This document shows, piece after piece, positions 1-11,875 of a stretch of 64,000 nucleotides of DNA. The DNA comes from Megaleporinus macrocephalus (Eukaryota; Chordata; Actinopteri; Characiformes; Anostomidae), in NCBI GenBank assembly GCA_021613375.1, contig CM038720.1, positions 17,564,715 through 17,628,714 of the forward strand, read 5' to 3'. Below the pieces are notes generated by a model. The model saw only the letters and a program-made list of their open reading frames with translations, made no database searches and was not told where the DNA came from. The position numbers and the translations under genes were made by a program. Numbering within the stretch: position 1 is the stretch's first letter; each line of letters opens with the position of its first letter.

Positions 1-2457
1 GAAAGAAAATCAACCTTAAATCATGTTTAATAATAATCAGCCACCGTTCACATTTTCAGCTGTAAGACTGCACTAAGCAGAGGGATGTGACCTGTAACTG
101 TAGATGCTGTTATTTTATTTACATATGCTAATTTAAGAGAAAGAATAGACTCAGAAGAAGCATGGCTGATTTATAACGATGCATAAAGTTATTTATCATT
201 TACTCCTGATTTCAGAACAGTAAAATAATACACCCTTCAGTCTCTCCTTAGGGTCCCTTGTTTAACAACTTACATGGAAATTACCCTTTACATTACGCAC
301 TGCTTTACCACCACAACCTAACAAATTGTAAATAGCAACAACGTGGCAGTTGTTCTGGCAGTTCTAGGCAGTGTTGATGTTCATTAACATTATTTTGAAA
401 ATTAAATCTAGTCTGTACCTTAGACTCAAATCAAACTGGAATGTGCTGTTACACTATTTAACAGAGACCAACACTTCTTACTATTTACTCCCCACCAGGC
501 CTAATAACTGTGCCTTTAATATTTTTTCATACAGTGACATTAGGTTTGGTTTAAACCTGCAGAGTAAATGTCCTTGTTTTCCGAATGCGCTGTGAGGAAC
601 TGTGTACATCTCAGCATATCCTGGCTTTAATGAGGAAACACTGAGCATCCAGCTAAACACTTCTTCTCTGTAAATTCATCTAAAGCCTCACTGCACATAC
701 GGATAAAGCCACACTGATTTAAGAGGAAGCCGTGTGTTATGTGAATGTATACTCACAACTGTATTCAACAAAGAATCTGACCCAAGTAATCAAGTGTCAG
801 TGTCTCTCTTGCTGGAATGTTAACCATCAAAAAGTTATGCAGATGTATTTAGAGCAAGCCTTGTGGGGATGCACTGATCCACATTGGTATCACCATCAAT
901 TACAGTCTGCTAGACAGGATGGATCCACGATGGATTTCAGTCATTATTACTGCAACATTTTTTGCTTTATCATATGTTTATTTCTTCTCATCTTTTGCTA
1001 TTTCTTAACATTACTTTCTTGTTTAGTTGGTATTTAATGTATATGTACAGCATCATGATACTGACACATAAAGAAATTCTCCACAATGAGGTTCACAGAT
1101 TTAAAACTAATGACACACTAAAACAAAACAAATAAAACCTGGGCCAAAAAACAAAAGTGAAGAAACCGACCAGAGAAGAATGGGTTCGCCTTGGGAGCCC
1201 TGGCTGCCATTTTAACTGTTGATCAAATTCTGCTCAGACTGTTTGAATGCATCTGTGATCACCAGCACGGAGAGGATGTGTTTTACTCACTAATTTCTCA
1301 TTTTAAAGTCTTAGGTCTGGACACGTAGGATGATGTAATCTTTGTGTTTCGGCTAGCTTTTCCTGTTTTTGGCTGGGAACTTCAAATGCACTCCTACCTG
1401 AACCGAAGAAAGTAGGAGCGCTGTTACTGGATCAGGCCTTTAGTTACACTCAATTACATAGACAAAGACTATTTTAAATCCAATTACTAGAACTTTTTAT
1501 GCAAGAACAATCCATGTCTGGAAAGGTAACCAAGTGTGATCAGTGTGGTGAGTAATGTAAAAAGTGGGCTTGCTGTGAATCTACTGGCAACATTGTGCCA
1601 TTCTTGTAGCATCTGCTATAGAAATAGTTACATGCGCTCACATACACAGAGCAACACTTATATAACCAAACATTAAAGCATTCAACTACAGCTGCACACT
1701 ACGGACTCATCAAAGCGCTCAGTAAACAAAGTCCTTCTGTTCAATGACGTGACGCTAATCTTTACATGCTGCTTCTCCTCTTTTAGCTTATTTTATTTAC
1801 CAGGAGTCTAAAACGCAAATCACACACAAACAGACACAACAATTAGCACAGCTCATTAAAATTACTAGCAACAAGCTAATAAAGTCCAGGTACAAAAACA
1901 GCTGGCGTGGCCCAAATACTTTTCTACATGTTCTCATATAACATCCACACTGGCCTCATTAATTAATATATAGTAATTATTCAGTGTAATATAAGAAACA
2001 GGAGAAAGCAAAGGGTTAAATTTGGTTTGGATTTTTCACCACATTACAGCTGTATGACTATTCTTGTACAAATGAGGATCTAAAGTGCAAATTAACTAGT
2101 GAGAATTTGGGATTAATTTGGCTGTGTGCCGTTAAAGTGTGCACAGCACAGTTGCTCTTTCGTTAAAGTGCTCAGTTTTAGAGATTGTAATTTACAAAAG
2201 CAGCGAATTTAAGGCAAGCCCCCTGCTTTCCTCCAACCCCAGGAGGCAGATCAATCGCAGTGATAGACGGTTTAAGATATCACTTCTTGGGGTAATACTG
2301 GGCAACATAAACTATTATTTGGTTATTTAAAGTAATAAATGTAATTTGCTTTTTTAAATATGCTACAAATTATGTTGATGCTCTGCAAAACACCAAAGTT
2401 ACATTTACTGCTTAACTGAGGAAATATGATAATAACCACAGAATTATAAATAATAGG

Positions 2458-2556
<99 letters not shown>

Positions 2557-2625
2557 AACTGAAGAAAAAGAAATCTTGTCACCACCTTTCCACCTCCATG
2601 TGATTTGTGATGAGAACTGTATGCT
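1..2625 (-). other. scd5 3' UTR and downstream flank
   Basis: No coding exon was recognised here. The sequence directly follows the scd5 stop codon on the minus strand, so at least the first part is 3' UTR. Several AATAAA hexamers occur on the minus strand (for example complementing 113-118), but none can be chosen as the cleavage signal. A long (TA)n run lies only about 70 bases past the stop, so it would be inside the UTR. Short ORFs in this stretch do not resemble known proteins. Confidence 0.5.
2459..2553. repeat. (TA)n microsatellite, about 47 units
   Basis: Uninterrupted TA dinucleotides for about 95 bases, some 70 bases downstream of the scd5 stop codon. It probably lies in the 3' UTR of that gene. 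Translation of the run gives only IY or YI repeats, so the overlapping ORF is not a gene. Confidence 0.97.
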
Positions 2626-5600
2626 TCAAGCGCTCCCGTCACCTGTCCTTAGCTTTCGAGCCTTGATCATCTCCGGCGTGGCTTTTTTACGGTTGCTGGC
2701 AAGACCGAGCCAGCACATAAGATCGATAAAGCAAGTGGTGGGATTGAAACGAAGGCCAAACTCGCTGGCGGAGTAGTCAAATGGAAAAGTGTGATGAAAG
2801 TTGTGGAAACCTTCTCCTGTCAGACAAAACAATAAAACAGATGAAGAAGAAAACGTGCTTATAAATATACTTACATAACTTACAGTTTATTCATAGTGGT
2901 TGTCAAATAACGCCAAATAGCTTAGAAATAATACGTTTGGAGATTAATGGCTTTGTGACTTGAGGTCTATAATACAGATAATTACAGCTATTAAAGCAAA
3001 CAGTTTTGTTTAATGCTAACTTAAAAAAACAAGATTTAAAAAAGAAATCTTGCCTATTTTAATTGTTATGATATAATCACAGTTTACTCTAAGCCTAAAT
3101 GACTATTAAAGTCCTAACAGATTACATAAGTCTGTGTATCCCACACTGTCCCACTGGAGCTCTGCAGATTTTTTTGGGACTATTTTTGGCTGAAATATTG
3201 GAGATCACACACACTACACAACCACTACGCAACGCTTTTTGCTGAACCAAACTTAAGTTACATGTTTTCCTATACTGGAAGTGGAACTGGTGCTGCTGAC
3301 GATTCTGCAGATACAGTAAAGAAGCAGCAGGTAATCATATTTAAGTGGCTTGTCAATGTAAAGAAGAAGTGATCAGTGAGAATTCATTAGCATTTTTGAT
3401 GTTCATAAACTTTGTTGTGCCTTAAACTGTAGTTTTGCTGCACACGTGAGTGACATATTCATTAGCGGTCACTGTCCAAAGTCACACTGAGAGTCGGGGA
3501 GAAAATGTTTGATAAAGTCTGTCTGAGCTGGCACTCAAAAATCTGAGTATGCACCGTTCGGTCATGACTCAATTTACTCCTAACTCTTGACTCTGACTGA
3601 CCCAAACTCTAGACTAGATCCTACCAGCTCAGACTGAGGACTGGAAATAACGGTGTAGCCTGGTTTCAGAAGGGTTTCATGTGAAATGCTCTGTTCTAGA
3701 AATGGTTATGAATATGTATAAAACATAACAACATTTATTTTTTACAATAGTTTTGAGGAGATTTTGGCTTGACATTTATTTTTAAATTCTATTCATGCAG
3801 GGTGCTGTGAGGCAAAATAGTCTCCAAAGAAAACCTTTTCAGATTTTCCACAATTTTACCATCATCAATATATCAATACACATAAAAATCACTGGTGGTT
3901 TTAATAGTAAGTAAAATGTCTATATTTGTCTTGTATATGTTGCAGTTTGGAAATCCATGTTTCTCTATGATGTTCCATTTCCACCAATACAAATCTAATT
4001 TATCACACAGAATTCTTTAAATTAAATGAACATGGACAGGAACATACCGATGGCACCGAAAGTGACGAAGCGGTTTTCTCGTGGGCTGATGTTCCTGTCG
4101 TATGGACGGTTTCCATACATGTGGGCAGCGCTGTTTACTAACCAGGCAACGTTGAGTGATATGGTGTAGCGTAATATAGAGGCCAGAAAGTAAGAGTTCC
4201 AAATACTTTCACCCCAAAAGTACCATGGCACCAGTGTTGGCAGGAGGAAGCACATCAGCACCACTGAAGTTTTATAATATCTGAATCAGATAAAACACAA
4301 CACAGGCGTGAATGCAGAAGTGCAGTAAAAGTGAGGTTATTTTGGTTTTATCATACACGGCCATTATGTTGTTTGAAGCTGTGTTTTTTATGCTGGTACT
4401 AGAAAGAGCTGCATTATAACTTTGAGGTCACATTAATATGAGTTTGAAAAAAAATAATAACATAAATCGTGGGCTGTGCAGCAAAAGTAATGGCACATTT
4501 TTTCCCAATATGCTAAAAGGAAATAAATAGAAACTGTGTTGTAAAATCTGCCATATTTCAAACCCTTCTACAGGACGTGTTCACTAATTTACACATAGAG
4601 AATCGATCAAACATGTACACTGACTGTGAGAACACATATCTAGTTCTACTAGAAGAATCCGCCTGTTGGACCTACTTCCTCTGGAACACAACAACAGGGT
4701 CAGCCAGCAGGTCGCTTAGGTCCAGCCTCTTGCCCTTCTTAATGACCTCGCTATGTTTGCGCATTAACAGCCAGCCTATGTGAGCAAAGAAAAAGCCTCG
4801 TGTTGCATTATGGGGGTCGGCATCCGTCTCGGAGAACTTGTGGTGGGCTCTGTGATCTCTGGACCACTCAAAGATATCATTCTGCAAAGATAATATTGAG
4901 TAGGACTGTAAAACATACGGAAAATATTGAATATCACAATACTATGTTTGTAATAATGTATTAATTCTCAAAAACACAGTACGGATTACAAATGAATAGT
5001 TTCATGTAAAGATTGGTGCAGTCTGTGAATTATTTAGGGTTTAAACTGCTGACCACTAGACTAGTAATCTACAAATCCTTAGCCATTAGACTGTTCCACA
5101 CCCATGTAAATAAACACTATATAGACACGCTGCTAATGTTAGCATTAGCAAACCTATACATATGGTGGTTTGTTTTTATATTGGCAGTTTTCCTAAAATA
5201 AAAGATATAACAAATCACAATATATTGCTTTGTTTACAGTACCGCAATATATAGAATCTGAATCATATCAGCAGGTTCTTGCCAATTCACAGTCCTAATG
5301 TTGAGTAGTGGCCTGCGGTCACCAGATTAAGTTGTCCAATCAACCTGCAGAATAAACGGTATTGTGTTTTTTTTACATGCACAGTTTAATAAATGCTGTT
5401 ATTATTTTTTTTTATTTGCTTGTTTTTTTATTTTCTCAGCTGACATGTAAAACACCAACATGTTAGGTCTACAAAAGCAGTAAGCACAAAAACAGCTCTA
5501 ATCAGTTTCTTCTCTGGACTCTGGCTGGCCATGAGAGGCAAGAGCAACGTAACATAACAAAAACACAATTAATCCTTTACATATAAATACAAATAGGAGC

Positions 5601-8100
5601 TCAGCGATAGGAACAAGCCTGTCTTACTGCTATTTGACATATGCTCAAAAACACCAAAAAAAACACATCCCTCCTCCCCAAATCTCCTCATTCATCAGTC
5701 GGGTATAACAGCAAAGCGGTGCTAAGATACTGTAAGGCTGCTCTTATGAATCTACAGTAATAGCCATAATTATAATAAACTACTATCCATATTATGATAA
5801 TATGCTTCAGTGCTTAACTTCAGTGGGCTCCTGCCACGCCCACACAAAACAGTTTTGAGTCAGAGAAACTGTGCAAATTAAAGCAAACTCTGTATAACCA
5901 AAAGCTAGCAAGATAGAACACCTGTCTGCATTTGCCTGTCACCAATTTTATTCCTTTATCCATACTCCAACATTGTTCCTTTACCCGTTCATTCCTTTAT
6001 TCATATTCCAACATTGTTCCTTTACCTGTTAATTCCTTTATTCATATTACAACATTGTTCCTTCACCCGTTCATTCCTTTATCCATACTCCAACATTGTT
6101 CCTTTACCCGTTCATTCCTTTATTCATATTCCAACATTGTTCCTTCACCTGTTAATTTCTTTATTCATATTCCAACATTGTTCCTTCACCCATTAATTCC
6201 TTTATTCATATTCCAACATTGTTCTTTCACCAGTTCATTCCTTTATCCATATTCCAACATTGTTCCTTCACCCGTTAATTCCTTTATTCATATTCCAACA
6301 TTGTTCCTTCACCAGTTCATTCCTTTATCCATATTCCAACATTGTTCCTTCACCAGTTCATTCCTTTATCCATATTCCAACATTGTTACTTCACCCGTTA
6401 ATTCCTTTATTTATATTACAACATTGTTCCTTCACCAGTTCATTCCTTTATCCATATTCCAACATTGTTCCTTCACCCGTTTATTCCTTTATTCATATTC
6501 CATTATTGTTCCTTCACCAGTTCATTCCTTTATCCATATTCCAACATTGTTCCTTCACCCGTTAATTCCTTTATTCATATTCCAACATTGTTCCTTCACC
6601 CATTAATTCCTTTATCCATACTCCAACATTGTTCCTTTACCCGTTCATTCCTTTATTCATATTCCAACATTGTTCCTTTATCCATTTATTCCTTTGTCCA
6701 TACACCTTGTTCATTAATTTCCTCATTTCTTTGTACATACGCCAACTTTGGCTCTTCATCCATTTATTCCTTTATCAATACACCAAACTTGTTTTATCTA
6801 TATATCCATATGCCAATGTTGATTTCTTTATCCATCACCAAGATTATTCCTTCATCGCTTCATTTGTTTGTCCAACAAAAACATTGTTCCTTTATCTGTT
6901 CATTCTTTTATCCATCGCCAAAATTGTTCCTAAATTGTGTGGATAAAAGAATTAAGGACCTAAAGAACAATGCTGTTGTACTGATAAAGAACTGAATGGA
7001 TGAAGAGCCAATGTTGACGTACGGATAAAGGAATTCACGGGTGAAGGAACAAGGCTGGCATATTGATTAAGGAATAAATGGGTGACTAACAGATGGTCTA
7101 GCCTGCTATATTTTGATTATACTAAGTTAGCTTTAACTTCTTTCTCTGACTCTGAAACTGTTTTGTGTGGGTGGGGCTGGAGGGGTGGGGTGTCAGCTTT
7201 GTGATTGGCCAGGGAATGAATATAGAAATTTTACCCAAGATCAGACCGCCCAGTTTACATGAAGAGGAAAGAAATGTGGTGAAATATATGTATGCATTAC
7301 TAGACTTTTTAAATACATAAATATAAATATCGTGGATGAGAGGAACACAATTAACTTCATTAGAAAAAAAAACTCTTTTAGGTTCTTCTAAAAACAAGAA
7401 TTCCTTTTCACCTGAAATGCCATGGAATTGGCAGCAGCCAGGAAGATCCTCAGAGGCAGTCTGGCTTTGTAAGACCTGTGGCTCCATAAGCGATGGGCTC
7501 CAGCTGTAACCCCAAGTGCTGTGATCATGAAACAAACGTAGGCTGGAAAGAACAAGTAGAACAGTTTAAAACAGAACCAGAAAGAACAGCTGCAACACAG
7601 GGTGACTAAAGCAGTTCTTCAGTCAGTCTGTTAACAAGGAGGGAACACAGATGGCCAATCTCAATCAGTATTCCATATCCAAACAAGTCCTGTGCAAAAT
7701 CAGAGACTCTTAGTTTACCACTTCCGCTATCTGAAAAGAGAATAACTGTATCTGTAAATGAGCTGTAATATAGGTAAAGAGTATACACTTTGATATTATA
7801 GTCTTGATATTATTATTGCTTCTGCTCTGTTTCTGAATATTTTTTGTCAGAGGAAATTTAAAAGAGGCACATTTCTGATCCACTTAGAGCAACTGGTTTA
7901 TAATTCTAGTACCAAGAATTTAAGTTGTATTCACTATTTATATAATGCTAAATGAGACGGTGAGTCCAGACAGGAGGCACTGTATCTGGGGGTAAGCAAA
8001 AGAGTCTAAGGTGTTTATGTGCTTTGCCTCTACGTTTCCATGGAAACTAGACTTGTGCTATGTTCTAAGTTCTCTGTGAGGGTTCGTTGTAGCACAGGCA

Positions 8101-8155
<55 letters not shown>

Positions 8156-9099
8156 CTGGATGTTTCTGACAACAACTACACTAACAGCCCCTCTGGCGCA
8201 TCTCAGGTGAGACTTACAGAGATGATCAGAAACACAGTCAGTTTAATTACTACACAATTAAAGCACAAATATCACCAATCGACCAAACAGTGCTAAAAGA
8301 CATGAACAATAATACTAATGAAAACATGCATATCACTCCTAATTTAGATTCATTTATCTAATAAATATACATAATGATAGAATAGAAAGATTTTAAAAAG
8401 AATAGCAGCTGCTGTTAAATATATATATATATATATAAAATGACAGTATAGTGATTTGATAATATAATGTTTAATATAGAAATTTCTTGTACCAGTGAAG
8501 ATCAGTGCACATTATAGCTAATAATATAGCACACCTTGTGGACCGACCGACCAGTTTTATTTATACCAGATCTAAAATTACCAATGAGCCAAAACATAGC
8601 CTATCCATAATCAGCCTTGTAAAGAAATTCATTTAAAGGCACGCGGTCTGTAAATATTTATGATATGTAAAACGCGCTTTACTGACTACGTGCGCATATG
8701 GGTGCATTATAACCACATACCTTTCCTAGCATCATTTACAGGAGAAATGAAGATTATTCCCACGGAAGTTAAAGCTGGGTTAATTCATGTGGCATCACAA
8801 TAAACAGACGCAGCGGACAGACTGACATTAGGCCATACAAGGTGAGTTAGTTTGGTCTGGTCAGACTTACACCAGATCCAGGTGAGAGGATGGGCCCGGG
8901 GGATCAGCAGCACCGCGTACAGCGCTCCCGCGTGCAGCAGAGCCATCAGAACAACGTTTCTCCATACGACGGTGCGTCCGCGCTCGTGCTCCTCTTCAAC
9001 AGAGTCGCATTCAGCCTCCACTGCCCGGCTCTCAGCACCCTCCGGCTCGCAGCGCCCAGCAGCAGCACCGCGGAGCTCACTCTCCGGGAAAGAAACCAT
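2626..9099 (-). CDS. scd5: stearoyl-CoA desaturase 5 (delta-9 acyl-CoA desaturase), complete, 5 coding exons
   Basis: Coding exons in transcript order: 9099-8871, 7542-7412, 4881-4676, 4280-4048, 2816-2626. Lengths 229, 131, 206, 233 and 191 nt give 990 nt, 329 residues plus TGA; the three internal sizes are those I recall for vertebrate SCD genes. All introns are GT-AG and all phases join. The product is an ER membrane di-iron enzyme that inserts the delta-9 double bond into palmitoyl- and stearoyl-CoA using cytochrome b5. Visible histidine boxes: HRLWSH (93-98), HRAHH (130-134), HNFHH (271-275), plus the NSAAHMYG stretch with a further metal-ligand histidine. Assignment to SCD5 rather than SCD rests on SCD5-type wording (NDIFEWSRDH, LADPVV, FNPTT, C-terminus TGDGSA), the short hydrophilic N-terminus, and position next to sec31a. 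The start ATG has G at -3 and +4. Paralogue call is strong but not phylogenetically tested. Confidence 0.93.
4901..5297. mobile_element. hAT-like non-autonomous element (397 bp)
   Basis: The ends carry a perfect 9-bp terminal inverted repeat, TAGGACTGT at 4901-4909 and ACAGTCCTA at 5289-5297. They are flanked by an 8-bp direct repeat with one mismatch (ATATTGAG at 4893-4900, ATGTTGAG at 5298-5305), the target-site length of hAT transposons. There is no transposase ORF. Internal text such as ATTCTCAAAAACACAGTA and GGTTCTTGCCAAT is shared with the element at 21343-21660. It lies in the scd5 intron, ending 19 bases before exon 3. Confidence 0.8.
5828..7182. mobile_element. foldback-type element with about 110-bp inverted arms around a minisatellite
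   Basis: The left arm (about 5828-5945) and right arm (about 7082-7182) are reverse complements with some divergence: both read, from outside in, CTCC-GCC-C-CCCACACAAAACAGTTT, AGTCAGAGAAA, TTAAAGC, ACC-TCTG, then GTCACC before the first TTATTCCTT unit. Inside is a 41-bp tandem array, mostly in one orientation, whose last units before the right arm (about 6940-7082) are inverted. No protein-coding gene is visible. It sits in an scd5 intron. Foldback elements are known to have long inverted arms built of tandem repeats; membership of a named family is not established. Confidence 0.72.
5949..6700. repeat. 41-bp minisatellite, about 18 copies
   Basis: Unit consensus begins TTCCTTTATTCATATTCCAA and continues CATTGTTCCTTCACCCGTTAA; successive starts are 41 bases apart (for example 5951 and 5992). 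Two unit variants alternate, one with TTATCCATACTCC/ACCCGTTCA and one with TTATTCATATTCC/ACCCGTTAA. Copies decay from about 6690 to 6935. Because 41 is not a multiple of 3, three frames stay open and yield spurious ORFs of up to 224 codons. Confidence 0.95.
8103..8154. repeat. (CA)n microsatellite
   Basis: About 25 CA units inside the first scd5 intron. No coding meaning. Confidence 0.95.
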
Positions 9100-9360
9100 A
9101 TCCTCGGCAGAAAAATAAGACCTTCAAGGAATCAGAACTAGAATGTAAGAGAATTCAATGGGTTTATATCCATAAGAGAGCCAGGCTCTGTGCGCAGGAG
9201 CTGCTGGCCTGCTGATGGAGAGAGGATGGAGCTGCTGGCCTGCTGATGGAGGGAGGATGGAGCTGCTGCAGTGGCGCTGGGAGGCCTGCGGGGGTGCTGT
9301 GGTGAACTCTACTGTCGTGGAGGACAGATTCCGTTCGCCTTTCATATCTAGATTAATGAT
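9100..9360 (-). promoter_or_regulatory. probable scd5 5' UTR and proximal promoter
   Basis: Region immediately upstream of the scd5 ATG. It is richer in GC than its surroundings and holds a short direct repeat: three units of about 32 bp sharing the phrase GGAGCTGCTGGCCTGCTGAT between about 9198 and 9268. No TATA box is evident at a convincing distance, and the start of transcription cannot be placed. Confidence 0.4.
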
Positions 9361-10314
9361 ATTTACATCCACACGTTCTTTAAATTTAGAGACGTAAGGG
9401 CAGGTTCGAGATTTCTACACATTCTACTCAGATTTACGCTTTCAGTCTCGGTTCTTATCCAGCTGTTGTCGCCACAGCTGTGAGTGGAGTTTAACGTTTT
9501 GCTGTAAAACACAGAAACACCCGAGCCCCGAGTCCCCCCCCCTTGATCAAATAAGCTTTTTTGTGGGAAAAAATGTTTTAGTGCAGTGGATGGCACTACA
9601 GCAATGAGCAATGGTGATAAATGTTCCATTTTAAAATCAATGGTAAAAGAAAACACTAGACATTTGGATCTATAAGCGAGTTTTGCGTCCTAAAATTAAA
9701 TATGAAAATCAGCAAATTGATCTTTGGGGTTCCTGCTTTGGGGTGGTCTGCATTGATACTTAAAATGTACAGATAACAATGATTCTGAGAAATATTGATC
9801 AATTTATTAGACAATCGGCTTAAAATGAAACACCCGCCGCCATTTTTTTTACAATATTCATTTAAACATTGTGCACTAAAAACCCTCAAAATCAGTTGTA
9901 CGTGAAACCAAACAACCTTCATGTATCAAACGAAGGTGTAGACAGGATCGGTCAGTGACCAGCAGCTAGAGTTTGTCTTCCCTCAGACTTTCCCGCAAAC
10001 TCTTAGTGTTTTAAACAGCAGTGACTCCAACAGATCATAATAAGGCATGTTGAGAATAGCACACACAATATCTGGAGAACAACAGCTAGTTCCCTTTAAT
10101 AGTGAACGTCACCAGTTCTTCTGTGAAAGAGAACAAAGTTCAGTGCCCCTCTTTGTATCCTCCATTTTTGCTAAAGTTGTGATCCCACGAAATATACTGT
10201 AGCTTCTTCGTCAAGAGCTTGTCCTGCCGAACAGTTAAACTAGGCAGCCTCATAACAGAAACCTTGATCTGCTGGCTCTGTTCAGTTACTAATGTCAAAT
10301 CAAAAGTTAAAAGC

Positions 10315-10835
10315 TTTATTTGTAAAATAAATAACATTTATTGAAAATATCTGCTTGTGGGAGACTTTATATCCATTCTGATCAACAGACGAGCAATAAT
10401 GCTCTGTGAGGAGTTGCATTAAACATCAATGAAATGGCAAGGCTTTCGATAGTCGCACTTACCAACAGGCTAAAAGATTTGAAGAAACTAAACTTAAAAT
10501 GCAAAAGGCTGAGGGCTCAATTACATGATAAACAAAAATCATTATCATCCCAAGTCTTCTACCATAATTTGCCAAAAACTTGCATTGTTTTAAAATATGC
10601 CATTAAATTTCCGTAAAGGAAGGGAAAAGCTCCCCATTGCACGCTGCTCTGCCACGATTACACGTATAAAATAATGGCAACATAAACATAAAACTGAAAA
10701 AAACGAAAAGAAAATGCCCTATTCCAGCGCTGGTAAGACTGGCGGTATATGTCACTCTAGAAGTTGGTCCTTATTGACTGATGGCTTGTATTGGAGTTGC
10801 GGGAATACTGGCAGGTAGTGTGAGTGGACGCGGGA
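10315..10835 (-). other. sec31a 3' UTR with candidate polyadenylation signals
   Basis: Sequence following the sec31a stop on the minus strand. AATAAA hexamers complement 10337-10342 and 10315-10320, about 0.5 kb after the stop, so the transcript probably ends near 10300. From there to the scd5 promoter (about 9.4-10.3 kb) I see no gene. Confidence 0.5.
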
Positions 10836-11836
10836 TCAGACGCCCAGCTTATTAGCCTGCGTTAGCACCACCTTCAGGACTGGCATGAAGGCGGAGATCT
10901 CGCTAAAGTTGCTGCTGCTGACTATGTGCGTGTGGATGTTTAGGCCTTCAGTGTAGGAGCGGGACTCAATGCTGCGGGCTATGTTGTGAAGACCACCCAC
11001 AATGGCCGGAGAAAGCTGGAGAAACAGTGGAGAGAAAACAAACATGAACAAAACAGAATTAGATATATTAAAGATCCACATCTGCACATGTGTTTCTAAG
11101 ATGACTGCATCTAAGCTTATCCATTATCCAAACTCAACTCAAAATTTAGCACTGGCTTGACAAAAACTGAAAGCAGAGACGGAAATGGTATGCAGGCTGC
11201 AGTTTGCGCCACGGAATCCAACCTCCTCAATGACAGAGGACAGACGGTCAACAAAGGCAGTAAATTCTATTCATTGATGCTTATTTTTGCAAGTTTATGC
11301 TGCTGTTGGTAAATTTGTCATCATTTCAAAAACTGAGCCTACAGTTTAGCTTTTAAGCTTCTGCTGTTTAGCTGGATTTAGCCTTTTGGGCAGGAGGATC
11401 TTGGATCTCCTCCTGATATTCTGCATGAACAGAGATCACTTGTCTCAGACAGTTGGACATTTTTATTGTTGATATACTGTTGCTCAAACAGTTTTAACAA
11501 ATCTGTAGAAATATAAATATTATTATATTTCTGTAATCCTTGCTTAAACACTGTTCATCATATTATACTATATCATCAGCAGACTTATATTACCTAATAT
11601 TCTAACGCATATGCACAGTGGACACAGTCTTCCAGCCTGCTTCGCCAGTTAACTGAAGGTCCTCGTTTACTTAATTGAGCTAACAGGACGGTCTTTTCTT
11701 CCATTAGCTCAGTCAACAAGCCACATCAGTAATCTCTGCTAGTAAAGCTTCTGTTCGGTGTTAGTATTTATGTGGTAAGTTAATTTGTCTGAAGACAGAG
11801 AGACTTTGGAGGAGGTCCGGTGACAATCCTTCTTAC

Positions 11837-11875
<39 letters not shown>

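Noticed and set aside
5932..6995. Overlapping ORFs of up to 224 codons with FIPLFIFQHCSFT-type repeats
   Set aside because: They are three frames of the 41-bp minisatellite; a unit length not divisible by three makes every frame look alike. No start context, no codon signal.
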